Origin: an uncultured Bacteroidales bacterium
GTDB lineage: Bacteria; Bacteroidota; Bacteroidia; Bacteroidales; Bacteroidaceae
DNA length: 64,000 bases
Assembly: GCA_902789725.1 (NCBI GenBank)
Contig: CADAPC010000023.1
Location: forward strand, 62,001 to 126,000
Direction: 5' to 3'
Within the stretch, counting starts at the first letter, position 1. Each line of letters starts with the position of its first letter. The notes under the pieces are model-generated. The model had not been told where the DNA came from. It ran no database searches and was given only the letters and a program-made list of their open reading frames with translations. A program made the position numbers and the translations under genes. Shown piece by piece: positions 9,726 through 18,325 of this stretch.

Positions 9726-11177
9726 TTATTTTCTTAGATAGCACTTGTTGTCAAACACCATTGTAGGCTTGCTCTCTGCATTGAAGGCTTCCCACTGGGG
9801 GAGTCCTTTCGTGTTGGGGTTGCCCGTCTTGATGAAGGCTATCCAGGCAGAACTCATCTTGTCGGCCAAAGCGTAGGCTTCCTTCGTGGCTCCGTTCATC
9901 TCGGCCTGAAGCCCTACATTGTTAAACATGAAGGCGAGTTCCATTCCGTGGCATGCTCCTAAGGTGTTGCCCACGGGTTTCCAATTGAAGAGGTAGAGGT
10001 AAGCGGGTGCTCCACCCTGCTGGGCCTTAATGGTGGCTTGCTGAATGGCTCCATTGCGGAACATCTGGTCTTCCTTGCCGCTGACAAAGTCGAACTCGTT
10101 GTAGTTCCAGCCAATGATCATCGGCACGTCACGGCTCACTTCGGGGGCTTGGCGGTCGAAACCGGGGGCTACCACATACTTGCCGTCGATGACAGGTCCT
10201 TGGCCACCTCCTCCGCCGCGGATGCCTTGGCTTTGAAGCATGGAGTTGACCATGCGTGTGCTCTTGTTCACAGCCTCCACCAATTTCTCGTAGGGAACGG
10301 CATTGAGGGCGGCGGCATCATTTTCGTGGATGCCCAATTCCTGCAGGAGGGCTTGGGCATAGAGTTTGGAGTTTTCGTTGGTGCCATAGCGAGTGAAGGA
10401 ACCGCTCTGCACAATGGCGCGATGGAAGAGTCCCTTGGCCGAAGGCATCATCATGACTGTCGATACTTTGCCGCCACCGCCTGACTGACCGCCTATGGTG
10501 ACACATTCGGGGTCGCCGCCAAAGTTGGCAATGTTGTCGTGAACCCATTCCAGCGACTTCACCAGGTCCTGCATGCCCAAGTTGGCCGACTCGGCAAAGC
10601 GTCCTCCCAGTCCCGACATGTCGAAATAGCCCAGCACGTTGAGGCGGTGATTGACTGTCACCACCACAATGTCGCCTTTTTCAGCTAAAGCTCGCCCTTC
10701 GTAGCAGGGGAGGTCGATGCCCGACCCGGTGGCGAATCCGCCTCCGTGGAACCATACAAACACGGGGCGCTTCTTGCCGTCGTTCAGTCCTTGGGTCCAC
10801 ACGTTCAGCACCAGGCAGCGTGCCTCGTCCATGGGTTCGAGCTTGAATTGAAAACCAAAGTCGTAATCGCTTTGCTGATTGCCATTCAGACGGAGTGTCT
10901 CGCTCTGCGGAGCTTTGGGACCATAAATGCGGCACATCTTCACGCCCTCGTGAGCCTTGGGCTTATGTGGAGGCATGAAACGTTCGGCTTCTGCGTAGGT
11001 GATGCCCTTGAAAGTGTAGATGTTGCCATCCTTGTAGCCTTGCACTTTGCCGTACATTGTGTTGGCGATGGTGCTTTGGTCGGAGATGCAGGGTTGCATG
11101 CTTTGTGCCTGTGTTGTGGCAACCATTGCAGAAAATGCTGCTGCAATGGTGAGGAGGTGTTTGGTTAGATGTTTCAT
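9726..11177 (-). CDS. Secreted type B carboxylesterase
   Basis: 483 residues from the Met at 11175-11177; the upstream in-frame extension to 11240 precedes a clear signal peptide (MKHLTKHLLTIAAAFSAMVA) and is unlikely to be translated. Alpha/beta hydrolase features: oxyanion motif HGGGF (about 144-148), nucleophile S232 in GGQSGGGG, and a late His in ACHGMELAF as the probable catalytic base. The Ser context (GQSGGG rather than GESAG) is seen in Bacteroidales members. Type B esterases hydrolyse carboxylic esters; beside an arabinanase a feruloyl- or acetyl-esterase role on plant polysaccharide is plausible but inferred only from context. First gene of the esterase-GH43 pair. A weak -7-like box lies at 11238-11245. 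Confidence 0.82.
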   Translation of the reverse strand: MKHLTKHLLTIAAAFSAMVATTQAQSMQPCISDQSTIANTMYGKVQGYKDGNIYTFKGITYAEAERFMPPHKPKAHEGVKMCRIYGPKAPQSETLRLNGNQQSDYDFGFQFKLEPMDEARCLVLNVWTQGLNDGKKRPVFVWFHGGGFATGSGIDLPCYEGRALAEKGDIVVVTVNHRLNVLGYFDMSGLGGRFAESANLGMQDLVKSLEWVHDNIANFGGDPECVTIGGQSGGGGKVSTVMMMPSAKGLFHRAIVQSGSFTRYGTNENSKLYAQALLQELGIHENDAAALNAVPYEKLVEAVNKSTRMVNSMLQSQGIRGGGGGQGPVIDGKYVVAPGFDRQAPEVSRDVPMIIGWNYNEFDFVSGKEDQMFRNGAIQQATIKAQQGGAPAYLYLFNWKPVGNTLGACHGMELAFMFNNVGLQAEMNGATKEAYALADKMSSAWIAFIKTGNPNTKGLPQWEAFNAESKPTMVFDNKCYLRK

Positions 11178-11472
11178 GACTGTTTGTAGTAAAATAGTTG
11201 AATAATTGTTAGTAGTTAGTAAATAGGTTTTCGGCTGCAAAGTAACAACAATTTTTCGGAATAGCCATCAATTTTATCTGCTTTTTTTGAGCTAAATGTT
11301 CCATATTCAGTCCAATGTCCATTTCGTTCTACATTTAGGTGAATATCAGCAAGACGAAAGGGGCACTCCTTCATAAAAACGGTGAACGATTGATCGAAGA
11401 GTTCTTGGTGAACGCTTTTCCTATCACATTTTTTGATGGAAAAGATTGGTTGAATAGTTAAAAACTAAGCGA

Positions 11473-11505
11473 TTTCACAAGTTTGTGATTCACAAGTTTG
11501 TGAAA
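11473..11505. repeat. 33-bp dyad repeat, left copy
   Basis: TTTCACAAGTTTGTGA followed by TTCACAAGTTTGTGAAA. It differs from the copy at 18217-18249 at only 2 of 33 positions. Both copies lie in the same orientation and each is followed by a GGGCTGACTTC hairpin, 110-150 bp further on. Confidence 0.85.
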
Positions 11506-11625
11506 TTGCTAGAAAAACTTATCTTTGTTCCGAAAATCGGACTTGTTTATGGATAATTTACGTTACCGACCCTGTTTCCTCTCTCTGGTTTCGTCGCCGT
11601 TTTCTGTGAACGGTCTTCAAAAAAT

Positions 11626-11659
11626 AGAGGGCTGACTTCGATGACGAAGTCAGCCCTCT
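11626..11659. terminator. Strong orphan hairpin, left copy of the GGGCTGACTTC family
   Basis: Perfect 15-bp stem AGAGGGCTGACTTCG with a 4-nt loop ATGA; TATTTTTT follows on the minus strand. It could terminate in either direction, but no gene on either side ends here: the esterase reads away from it and mntA starts after it. Confidence 0.7.
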
Positions 11660-11768
11660 TATATATATTATGTGTATGTCTTTTACTCCTTTTCCACATG
11701 CCATCAAGTGGTCAGACTCTCACTCCTTCTCTGTCACAGCGATAGACATTTGGCATGACATTTGCAAA

Positions 11769-11866
11769 CGGGAAAACGTCATCTTCTATTCTCTCTTTTC
11801 CCTTTTTTCTACCCCTCCGCATCAAAACAGGCCTCCTCTATCCTCATAAATCCACTTTTTTTACCC
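11769..11866 (+). repeat. ~95-bp direct repeat upstream of mntA (copy 1)
   Basis: Imperfect direct repeat of 12662-12760. The last 44 bases (11821-11864 and 12714-12757) are identical, ending in CCACTTTTTTTAC. Both copies end 31-42 bp before a -7 box, so they sit immediately upstream of promoters. Confidence 0.9.
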
Positions 11867-11872
11867 AAACAC

Positions 11873-11902
11873 TTGAAACATCAAAAATAAATCGTACATT
11901 TG
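11873..11902 (+). promoter_or_regulatory. mntA promoter
   Basis: TTG (11873-11875), 19-bp spacer, TACATTTG (11895-11902). Transcription would begin near 11906, leaving about 6 nt before the first ATG (11912) or 18 nt before the second (11924). Confidence 0.7.
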
Positions 11903-11911
11903 CAAAAATAA

Positions 11912-12235
11912 ATGAAAGCGAACATGCGGACAAGACAAGAATATGTGGATATTATCAAGTCTCATGCCGATGAGTTGCGGTCGCGTTTCGGCATCACTTC
12001 CATGTTGCTGTTCGGCTCTGTGGCCAGAAACGAACATCATGAAGGGAGCGATGTTGACTTGTTTGTGACCATGCCTCCAAAGATGATGAACCACATTGCT
12101 GCGGCACAATACTTGAAAGAACTGTTGGGCAATGATGTCGATTTGATACAGGAACATCGTCACATGCGTCCTTTTTTCCGTGAACAAATAGAACGAGATG
12201 GCATCACTATCATACCGACAACTACAAATAGTTGA
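11912..12235 (+). CDS. mntA: MntA-type nucleotidyltransferase antitoxin
   Basis: 107 residues, a complete minimal nucleotidyltransferase (MNT) domain. The signature GSVARNEHHEGSDVDLFV (about 35-52) gives the G-S motif and the paired acidic residues D47 and D49. In the known family, MntA transfers AMP groups to a tyrosine of the partner HEPN toxin HepT and so silences it. The next frame downstream encodes HepT, overlapping the end of this gene by 38 nt, the usual order. The start is uncertain: ATG 11912 would leave almost no leader after the promoter, so ATG 11924 (MRTRQEY) is equally possible. Nothing suggests damage here, in contrast to its partner. Confidence 0.85.
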   Translation: MKANMRTRQEYVDIIKSHADELRSRFGITSMLLFGSVARNEHHEGSDVDLFVTMPPKMMNHIAAAQYLKELLGNDVDLIQEHRHMRPFFREQIERDGITIIPTTTNS

Positions 12236-12614
12236 AGACTATCTTGATCAGATACATCACGCCATTCTTGATTTGAAGGAATGAAACAAGGGCATTGACA
12301 ACCCAGACACATGGCTCATGTCTGTCGATGGGATGAAAACATTGGCGGCCAATTGTATGCTGCTTGAAGCAATCGGTGAAGGCTTCAAAAAAGTGGATGC
12401 CCTGACAAAGAAGCAGTTACTGCCTTCTCGCCCCGAAATACCATGGAAACAAGTGATGGGGATGCGTGACCATATTGCTCACGGCTACTTTGATATCAAT
12501 TCCGACCTCGTGTGGGACACCATACAAAATGATTTGTCCCCTTTGCAGGCGGCTGTTGAATTTCTGATTAAGAACCTATATACCATCATTCCGGTGGATG
12601 ATGAATTAGTGTAA
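12198..12614 (+). pseudogene. hepT: HepT-type HEPN toxin interrupted by an in-frame stop
   Basis: The frame opens with ATG at 12198 inside the mntA end and reads MASLSYRQLQIVEDYLDQIH, then HAILDLKE, then TGA at 12282-12284 (codon 29), and continues without shift as NKGIDNPDTWL to the stop at 12614. The continuation is a HEPN domain with the RNase motif RDHIAHGY (R-x4-H-x-Y), which contains the tyrosine that MntA modifies in this family. The sense codon lost was probably TGG or another codon one base from TGA. A protein restarting at ATG 12318 would keep the catalytic motif but lack about 40 N-terminal residues (the first helix). Dead toxin, shortened toxin, or a sequence error are the alternatives. 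Confidence 0.8.
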
Positions 12615-12661
12615 AAATAGGAAAACGATTAATCATAGATGGGTTGGAGATTCAGAAAGAT

Positions 12662-12760
12662 AGGGGAAACGTCACTTCCTCTTCACTCTTTCCCCTTTTT
12701 TCTTTCCCTCCGTATCAAAACAGGCCTCCTCTATCCTCATAAATCCACTTTTTTTACAAA
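12662..12760 (+). repeat. ~95-bp direct repeat upstream of the restriction-modification gene (copy 2)
   Basis: Second copy of 11769-11866, displaced by 893 bp; 44 bp identical (12714-12757). It begins about 50 bp after hepT and ends just before the next promoter, so the two copies bracket the mntA-hepT pair. Confidence 0.9.
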
Positions 12761-12776
12761 AACTCCTCCCAACCTT

Positions 12777-12806
12777 TTTGGCTTTTCTTTTTTTTCCCTA
12801 CCTTTG
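12777..12806 (+). promoter_or_regulatory. Promoter of the type ISP-like gene
   Basis: TTTG (12777-12780), 18-bp spacer, TACCTTTG (12799-12806). Transcription would begin near 12810, about 300 nt before the likely start codon at 13112, an unusually long leader for this window. Confidence 0.75.
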
Positions 12807-12890
12807 CCCTCGCAAGCGTTCGGCACCCTATGCCGTCCGTCCTTGCAGACATCGTGGGTATATTGAATCAACGTATTCAATTCTGAAGGT

Positions 12891-13026
12891 TCTAAGTTCA
12901 AAAATAACCCGACCAAGTTATGCAGAGAACCGAAGGAATGAGAGTACGTCTATATCGTATAGGCGTACCCCTTCCTTTTCATTTCTCTGCAATGGTTACT
13001 CTTGGTCGGGTGCTCCAGAACTTAGG
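12891..13026 (+). repeat. Long imperfect inverted repeat in the leader of the restriction-modification gene
   Basis: The arms meet near 12957. Paired blocks from outside inwards: CTAAGTTC/GAACTTAG, ACCCGACCAAG (12907-12917)/CTTGGTCGGGT (13001-13011), GCAGAGAA/TTCTCTGC, AGGAA/TTCCT, and GTACGTCTATA/TATAGGCGTAC at the tip. A third, direct copy of the ACCCGACCAA block lies at 13100-13109, two bases before the start codon. See the findings for the alternative pairing this allows. Confidence 0.85.
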
Positions 13027-13111
13027 GATGAAACTGCGGAAGGTGGTACGTTTTCATTTTGTCCCACTGTTGCTGACCAATACATTAGATTTCAAAAGCA
13101 CCCGACCAACC

Positions 13112-16100
13112 ATGCAACCGAATCTAACACAGGCGAGCCATACCCCTGCACCAACGTATGGCATCAACGACATTCTCGCCGACATCCGTCAGAAGTCTCT
13201 CACCGAACGGGAGAAAGGACAGGATTTCGAGCAGCTGATGAAACTATGGTTCCTCACCGACCCGCGCTATGCCAACCTGGAACGGGTGTGGCTGTGGGAG
13301 GAGTTCCCCGGGCGGAAAGACTTCGGGGGCACCGACCTGGGCATCGACCTCGTGGCACGTACCGACACGGGCGACTACTGGGCCATCCAGTGCAAGTGCT
13401 ACGACGAGGACACCACCATCGAGAAAGGCATGGTGGATAGTTTCTTGGCCAACTCCATCCGCACCTTCACCGAAGACGAAACCTTCCAGACACGTGGCTT
13501 CAGCAACCTCGTGTGGGTGGAAACCACACGCCGTCCGTGGGGAGTGAATGCACAGAAAGCCATCACCAACCTCACCTTGCCATTCAACAAAATCAATCTT
13601 TACGAACTGGAAAGTTCGTCGGTCGATTGGCTGAAGCTCCGTCAGGGACTCTACGGCAAGAAGGCACAACTCTCGGGAAAGCAACCACGCGCCCACCAAC
13701 TCCGTGCGATGGCGGACACTTATCGCCATTTTGTAGAAGAGGGCAACGAGCGTGGCAAACTCATCATGGCATGTGGCACAGGTAAGACCTACACCTCGCT
13801 GAAAATAGCTGAACAAATCACCGATAAGGACGGCTTCATCCTCTTCCTCGTGCCGAGCATCGCCCTGCTGGGACAGACTCTCAATGCGTGGATGAGCGAC
13901 CGCACCGATGACATGCGAGCCATCTGCATCTGTTCCGATGCCAAAGTGAGCCGCAAGATGCAGGACGACGATGCCACCGATGCCAGCATACAGGAACTGG
14001 CCGTGCCAGCCTCTACCAACGTGAAGTCGGTGCTGCGACAGTTACGCCGTTACGAGAAAGAGTCCGTTCGCATCGTTATCTTCTCCACCTACCAGAGCAT
14101 TGATGTGGTGAGCGACGCCCTTCATCAGTACGGAAGGGTGGTTGACCTCTGCGTTTGCGACGAGGCGCATCGCACCACAGGTGTGAAACTGAAAGACCGC
14201 GACGAGTCGAATTTCACCAAGGTGCACAACAACGACCTCATTCCTGCCCGTCGCCGGCTCTACATGACCGCCACACCTCGGCTCTATCGCGAGTCGGTCA
14301 AGGTGAAGGCTGCTGAGAATGATGACATCCTCTGCTCGATGGATGACGAGACCATTTACGGCAAGGAGTTCCACCGACTCACCTTCAACGATGCCGTCAG
14401 TCAGGGATTGCTGTGCGACTACAAGGTGCTGGTGCTCACAGTGAGCGAGGAAGACATCCCCAAGAGTATGGCAGACAATATCAAGGCGCAGTATCATGCT
14501 GCTTCGGAGGCAGACAAGACAAAAGAGTTACAGTTTGATGATGCCACCAAACTGATTGGGTGCATCAACGGGCTCTCCAAGCGCATCAAGGGCGACCACG
14601 GTGTGACCCGCGAGCAAGACCCTGTGCTGATGCACCGCGCCGTAGCCTTCTGCCAGACCATCAACCCCACCAAGAGCAATCCCAACTTCTCGTCCACGCA
14701 GATAGCCCGCTACTTTTCGCAAGTAAGCGACGACTATAAGAAAGACCTCTCCGAACAGGAGGCGGAGCATGTGGTGAACATCAAGGCGCAGCACATTGAC
14801 GGCTCGATGGATGCTGCTACCCGAAACGAGAAGTTGGCATGGCTGAAGGCAGAGGCTGCCGACCCCAACGAATGTCGTGTGCTGTGCAATGTGCGTTGTC
14901 TGAGCGAAGGGGTGGATGTGCCCGCTCTCGATGCCGTCATTTTCCTTTCGCCACGCAACAGCGAGGTGGAGGTGGTGCAGTCGGTGGGGCGTGTGATGCG
15001 CACTTTCGGCAAGAACACCGATAAGGAGAAGAAATACGGCTACATCATCATCCCCGTCATCGTGCCGAGTGATGTCACCCCCGAGCAGGCATTGAACGAC
15101 AACGAGCGTTTCAAGGTGGTGTGGACCATCCTCAATGCCCTCCGAAGCCATGATGAAGCCTTCAATGCCCATGTGAACCAAATCAATCTGAACAAGAAAC
15201 GTCCCGACAAAATCATTGCTGGCGGTGTGCCGAGCGGCAGTTACTCGATGGCGGAGGATGTCTATTCCTCCACGATGCGTGAGGCAGGCGATGAGGACGA
15301 TGCCATCATGCTTGATACGGCACAGGTTGCACAGCAGTTGGAACTCCGATTCGGTGCTTTGCAGGATGGCATTTACGCCAAACTGGTGGAGAAGGTGGGC
15401 GATAAACTCTATTGGGAGAACTGGGCAAAGTCAGTCGGAGACATAGCCCGCAAGTTTATCGAACGCATCACACGGATGGTGAAGGAGAATCTGACTGCCC
15501 GTGAGCACTTCCAAGAGTTTGTGGCAGGTCTGCAACGCAACATCAATCCGAGTGTGGATGAGGGACAAGCCATCGAGATGCTGGCCCAACACATGATTAT
15601 GCGGCCCGTGTTCGATGCCTTGTTCAACGACTATCAGTTTGTCAACAACAACGCGGTGAGCAAGTCGATGCAGTTCATGCTGGAGTTTCTCGAAACGGAA
15701 GGCTTTGAGATGGACACACAGGTACTGGATAAGTTCTACCAGTCGGTGCGGGTCAACGTGGGCAACATCGACAATCTGGAGGGAAAGCAGACGGTCATCA
15801 AGAACCTCTACGAGAAGTTCTTCAAGGGCGCATTCCCGCTCACCGTGGAGAAACTTGGCATTGTCTATACGCCTGTGGAGTGCGTCGATTTCATCATCCA
15901 TTCGGTCGAGGACATCTTGCGTGAGGACTTCAACACGTCGCTGACTGAGGAGAATGTGCACATTCTCGACCCCTTCGTGGGCACGGGCACGTTCATCACT
16001 CGCCTGATGCAGAGTGGGCTCATCAAGAAGGAAGACTTGCGTCGCAAGTACAAGAACGAGATTCATTGCAACGAAATCGTCCTCTTGGCTTACTATATTG

Positions 16101-16723
16101 CCGACATCAACATCGAGAGTGTCTATCACGACATCATGGGCGGCGACCAACCCGACTACCTGCCTTACGATGGCATCTGCTTGACCGACACCTTCCAACT
16201 GAACGAACACGACAACAAAACCTTCTATTCTCAGTTGTTTCCTGAAAACTCGGAGAGATTAAGAAAGCAGAAGAAGGCTGAAGTAAGGGTGATTATCGGA
16301 AATCCGCCATACTCGGTGGGGCAGAACTCGGCAAACGACAATGCGCAGAACTTGAAGTATCCACATCTTGACAAACGGGTGGCTGATACATACGCGGCTC
16401 ATACAAATGCCACTAATAAGAACTCTCTCTACGATAGTTACATCAAGGCTTTCCGTTGGGCAAGCGACCGCATAGCCCAATGTCCCGATGGTGGTGTCGT
16501 GGCGTTCATCAGTAACGGAGCATGGATAGACGGCAATGCCCAAGACGGTATGCGTGCCTGTCTCGAACAAGAGTTTGACAAAATCTATGTCTTCAATTTG
16601 CGAGGCAATCAGCGCACCAGTGGGGAACTCTCTCGTAAAGAAGGAGGTAAAATCTTTGGCTCTGGCTCTCGTACCCCCATAGCCATCACCATCTTAGTCA
16701 AAAAAGCAAAAAATAATTCATGA
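13112..16723 (+). CDS. Type ISP-like restriction-modification protein, nuclease-helicase-methyltransferase part
   Basis: 1203 residues from the ATG at 13112; the frame is open back to 12920, but that stretch is the inverted repeat and does not resemble protein. Order: Mrr-like PD-(D/E)XK nuclease (about 60-110, GGTDLGIDLV then QCK), superfamily 2 helicase (Walker A ACGTGKT about 221-227, DEAH about 350, MTATPR about 384, QSVGRVMR about 622), and N6-adenine methyltransferase (DPFVGTGTF about 953, NPPY about 1063). In single-chain type ISP enzymes such as LlaGI the target-recognition domain follows in the same chain. Here the frame stops at 16721-16723 (ILVKKAKNNS), and the expected continuation starts at 16816 as a separate ORF. 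Together they give about 1660 residues, the usual length. Confidence 0.88.
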   Translation: MQPNLTQASHTPAPTYGINDILADIRQKSLTEREKGQDFEQLMKLWFLTDPRYANLERVWLWEEFPGRKDFGGTDLGIDLVARTDTGDYWAIQCKCYDEDTTIEKGMVDSFLANSIRTFTEDETFQTRGFSNLVWVETTRRPWGVNAQKAITNLTLPFNKINLYELESSSVDWLKLRQGLYGKKAQLSGKQPRAHQLRAMADTYRHFVEEGNERGKLIMACGTGKTYTSLKIAEQITDKDGFILFLVPSIALLGQTLNAWMSDRTDDMRAICICSDAKVSRKMQDDDATDASIQELAVPASTNVKSVLRQLRRYEKESVRIVIFSTYQSIDVVSDALHQYGRVVDLCVCDEAHRTTGVKLKDRDESNFTKVHNNDLIPARRRLYMTATPRLYRESVKVKAAENDDILCSMDDETIYGKEFHRLTFNDAVSQGLLCDYKVLVLTVSEEDIPKSMADNIKAQYHAASEADKTKELQFDDATKLIGCINGLSKRIKGDHGVTREQDPVLMHRAVAFCQTINPTKSNPNFSSTQIARYFSQVSDDYKKDLSEQEAEHVVNIKAQHIDGSMDAATRNEKLAWLKAEAADPNECRVLCNVRCLSEGVDVPALDAVIFLSPRNSEVEVVQSVGRVMRTFGKNTDKEKKYGYIIIPVIVPSDVTPEQALNDNERFKVVWTILNALRSHDEAFNAHVNQINLNKKRPDKIIAGGVPSGSYSMAEDVYSSTMREAGDEDDAIMLDTAQVAQQLELRFGALQDGIYAKLVEKVGDKLYWENWAKSVGDIARKFIERITRMVKENLTAREHFQEFVAGLQRNINPSVDEGQAIEMLAQHMIMRPVFDALFNDYQFVNNNAVSKSMQFMLEFLETEGFEMDTQVLDKFYQSVRVNVGNIDNLEGKQTVIKNLYEKFFKGAFPLTVEKLGIVYTPVECVDFIIHSVEDILREDFNTSLTEENVHILDPFVGTGTFITRLMQSGLIKKEDLRRKYKNEIHCNEIVLLAYYIADINIESVYHDIMGGDQPDYLPYDGICLTDTFQLNEHDNKTFYSQLFPENSERLRKQKKAEVRVIIGNPPYSVGQNSANDNAQNLKYPHLDKRVADTYAAHTNATNKNSLYDSYIKAFRWASDRIAQCPDGGVVAFISNGAWIDGNAQDGMRACLEQEFDKIYVFNLRGNQRTSGELSRKEGGKIFGSGSRTPIAITILVKKAKNNS

Positions 16724-16809
16724 ATAATTCGTGGATAATTCATGATCATTCGTGTTTTTTCTTCAACATAAATTATCACAAATTATCCACGAATTAATCA
16801 TAAATAATT
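16715..16809 (+). repeat. AT-rich inverted-repeat insert splitting the type ISP-like gene
   Basis: Perfect 15-bp inverted repeat AATTCGTGGATAATT (16726-16740) and AATTATCCACGAATT (16781-16795), extended by imperfect arms to about 40 bp each (roughly 16715-16754 and 16768-16809). The segment lies exactly where the methyltransferase ORF ends and the recognition-domain ORF begins. It supplies the stop of the first ORF and carries a TAA (16801-16803) upstream of the second. Confidence 0.8.
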
Positions 16810-16815
16810 AGTATT

Positions 16816-18186
16816 ATGGCAACGATTTATTATCACGATATTGGCGACTATCTGAGTCGCGAACAGAAACTGAAAATGGTGCATGACTTCCGCTCTGTCA
16901 AGGGAATGGAATGGACAGAAATTGTGCCAAATGAAAAAAGGGATTGGATAAACGTGAGGGACGGGTTTTTTGATGGGTTGATAGCAATTACGGATAAGTC
17001 ATCAAGTCGGACTTTCTTCGAGAAGTGTACGACAAATGGACTAAAGACTGGTAGAGATGCTTGGGCATACAATTTCTCGCAACAATCATTGAATAACAAC
17101 ATGCATATTTCTGTTGACTATTATAATGAACAGAGAGAAAAAGTGCTCAAAAGAGAAATTGAAGGAATACAACCCAATCTTCGTAGGATTAGTTTGGATG
17201 AAGGGATTATTGCTAGCTGTAAATCCAATAAAAAGATTTCATTTAGCGAAAGTTACGTTATTAAGGCAGTTTATAGACCATTCTGTAAACAACATGTATA
17301 TTACCACAAGCCGTGGCTACAGCGAACCTATCAGTTACCGAGAAGTTTTCCTAAAGGATATAATGACAATATAACAATATGTATTCCAGGTGTGGGAGGA
17401 ACAAAGCCATTTCATCCTTTAATTGCGAATTGTATTCCTGACCTTGGCTTTAATAGTGGAAGTCAATGCCTTCCTCTCTACTACTACGAAGAGAACACCC
17501 ATAAGCAGAAGACTCTTTTTGATGACACTTCCGACGATGACTACATCCGTCATGATGGCATAACGGACTGGATATTGAAGGAGGTGAGGAACCGCTACAA
17601 TGGGGCAAAGAACATCACGAAGGAGATGATTTTCTACTATGTCTATGGCTTGCTGCACTCGAAGGACTACCGTGAGCGTTTCGCTGCCGACCTGAAGAAG
17701 TCGCTGCCAAGAATCCCTATCGTGGAGCGCATAGAGGACTTCATGGCGTTCTACAAGGCAGGCAAGCAACTGGCAGAACTCCATCTGAACTACGAGGAGG
17801 TGCCTCCGCATCCCGAAGTGGTGGTGCACATCACCGCCAAACGTGCCGACCAAGACGATTACGACTACTTCCGTGTGGATCCGAAGATGAAGTTCCGCAG
17901 CAAGGACGACAAGAGCGTCATCTTCTACAACGCCAACATCCGTCTGGAGAACATTCCCTTGAAAGCCTACGACTACATCGTGAACGGCAAGAGTGCCATC
18001 GAATGGATAGTTGAACGCTACTGCGTCTCCATCGACAAGAAGTCGCTCATCAAGAACGATGCCAACGACTGGGCACGTGAGCATGGCAAACCGCGCTACA
18101 TCCTTGACCTCCTCCTCTCCGTCATCAACGTCAGCACCCAAACAGTGGACATCGTCAACAACCTCCCACACCTCACCTTTGACTGA
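16816..18186 (+). CDS. Type ISP-like restriction-modification protein, target-recognition part
   Basis: 456 residues, starting ATIYYHDIGDYLSREQKL. That sequence is what normally follows the '...ILVK' end of the methyltransferase domain in single-chain type ISP-like proteins, so this is the C-terminal target-recognition and coupling region of the enzyme begun at 13112. The first half (to about residue 220) is more A/T-rich and divergent, as expected for a DNA-recognition segment. The second half (RHDGITDWILKEVRNRYNGA, then ITKEMIFYYVYGLLHSKDYR) is the conserved C-terminal helical domain. It is in a different frame from the upstream ORF, 92 bp later. Whether the separate chain still assembles with the nuclease-methyltransferase chain is unknown. 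Confidence 0.85.
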   Translation: MATIYYHDIGDYLSREQKLKMVHDFRSVKGMEWTEIVPNEKRDWINVRDGFFDGLIAITDKSSSRTFFEKCTTNGLKTGRDAWAYNFSQQSLNNNMHISVDYYNEQREKVLKREIEGIQPNLRRISLDEGIIASCKSNKKISFSESYVIKAVYRPFCKQHVYYHKPWLQRTYQLPRSFPKGYNDNITICIPGVGGTKPFHPLIANCIPDLGFNSGSQCLPLYYYEENTHKQKTLFDDTSDDDYIRHDGITDWILKEVRNRYNGAKNITKEMIFYYVYGLLHSKDYRERFAADLKKSLPRIPIVERIEDFMAFYKAGKQLAELHLNYEEVPPHPEVVVHITAKRADQDDYDYFRVDPKMKFRSKDDKSVIFYNANIRLENIPLKAYDYIVNGKSAIEWIVERYCVSIDKKSLIKNDANDWAREHGKPRYILDLLLSVINVSTQTVDIVNNLPHLTFD

Positions 18187-18204
18187 ACATACCTGTAACA
18201 GAGA

Positions 18205-18262
18205 AAAAACACGCTTTTTCACAACTTTGTGAATCACAAGTTTGTGAAAAAGTGTGTTTTTG
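18205..18262 (+). terminator. Large hairpin after the type ISP-like gene (right copy of the 33-bp dyad)
   Basis: Outer arms AAAACAC/GTGTTTT surround TTTTTCACAA and TTGTGAAAAA, and the hairpin ends in a run of five T. It contains 18217-18249, the second copy of the dyad at 11473-11505. It lies 18 bp past the stop, so a terminator role is likely. Confidence 0.7.
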
Positions 18263-18325
18263 CCCCAACCAAATAATTATCCTGAAAGGATTATCTTTAT
18301 TGGATATAATTCTCAAAAGAGCATA

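Larger units (their letters stand above)
11178..11911. other. Long intergenic region at the left border of the defence island
   Basis: No gene on either strand. Contents: a weak -7-like box for the esterase, a dyad at 11473-11505, a strong hairpin at 11626-11659 that terminates no visible gene, a ~95-bp sequence repeated at 12662-12760, and the mntA promoter. The dyad plus hairpin pair recurs at 18217-18360. Confidence 0.7.

Noticed and set aside
12891-13026. Invertible promoter
   Set aside because: The arms meet in the middle, leaving no invertible segment; the promoter lies outside (12777-12806) and no recombinase gene is near.
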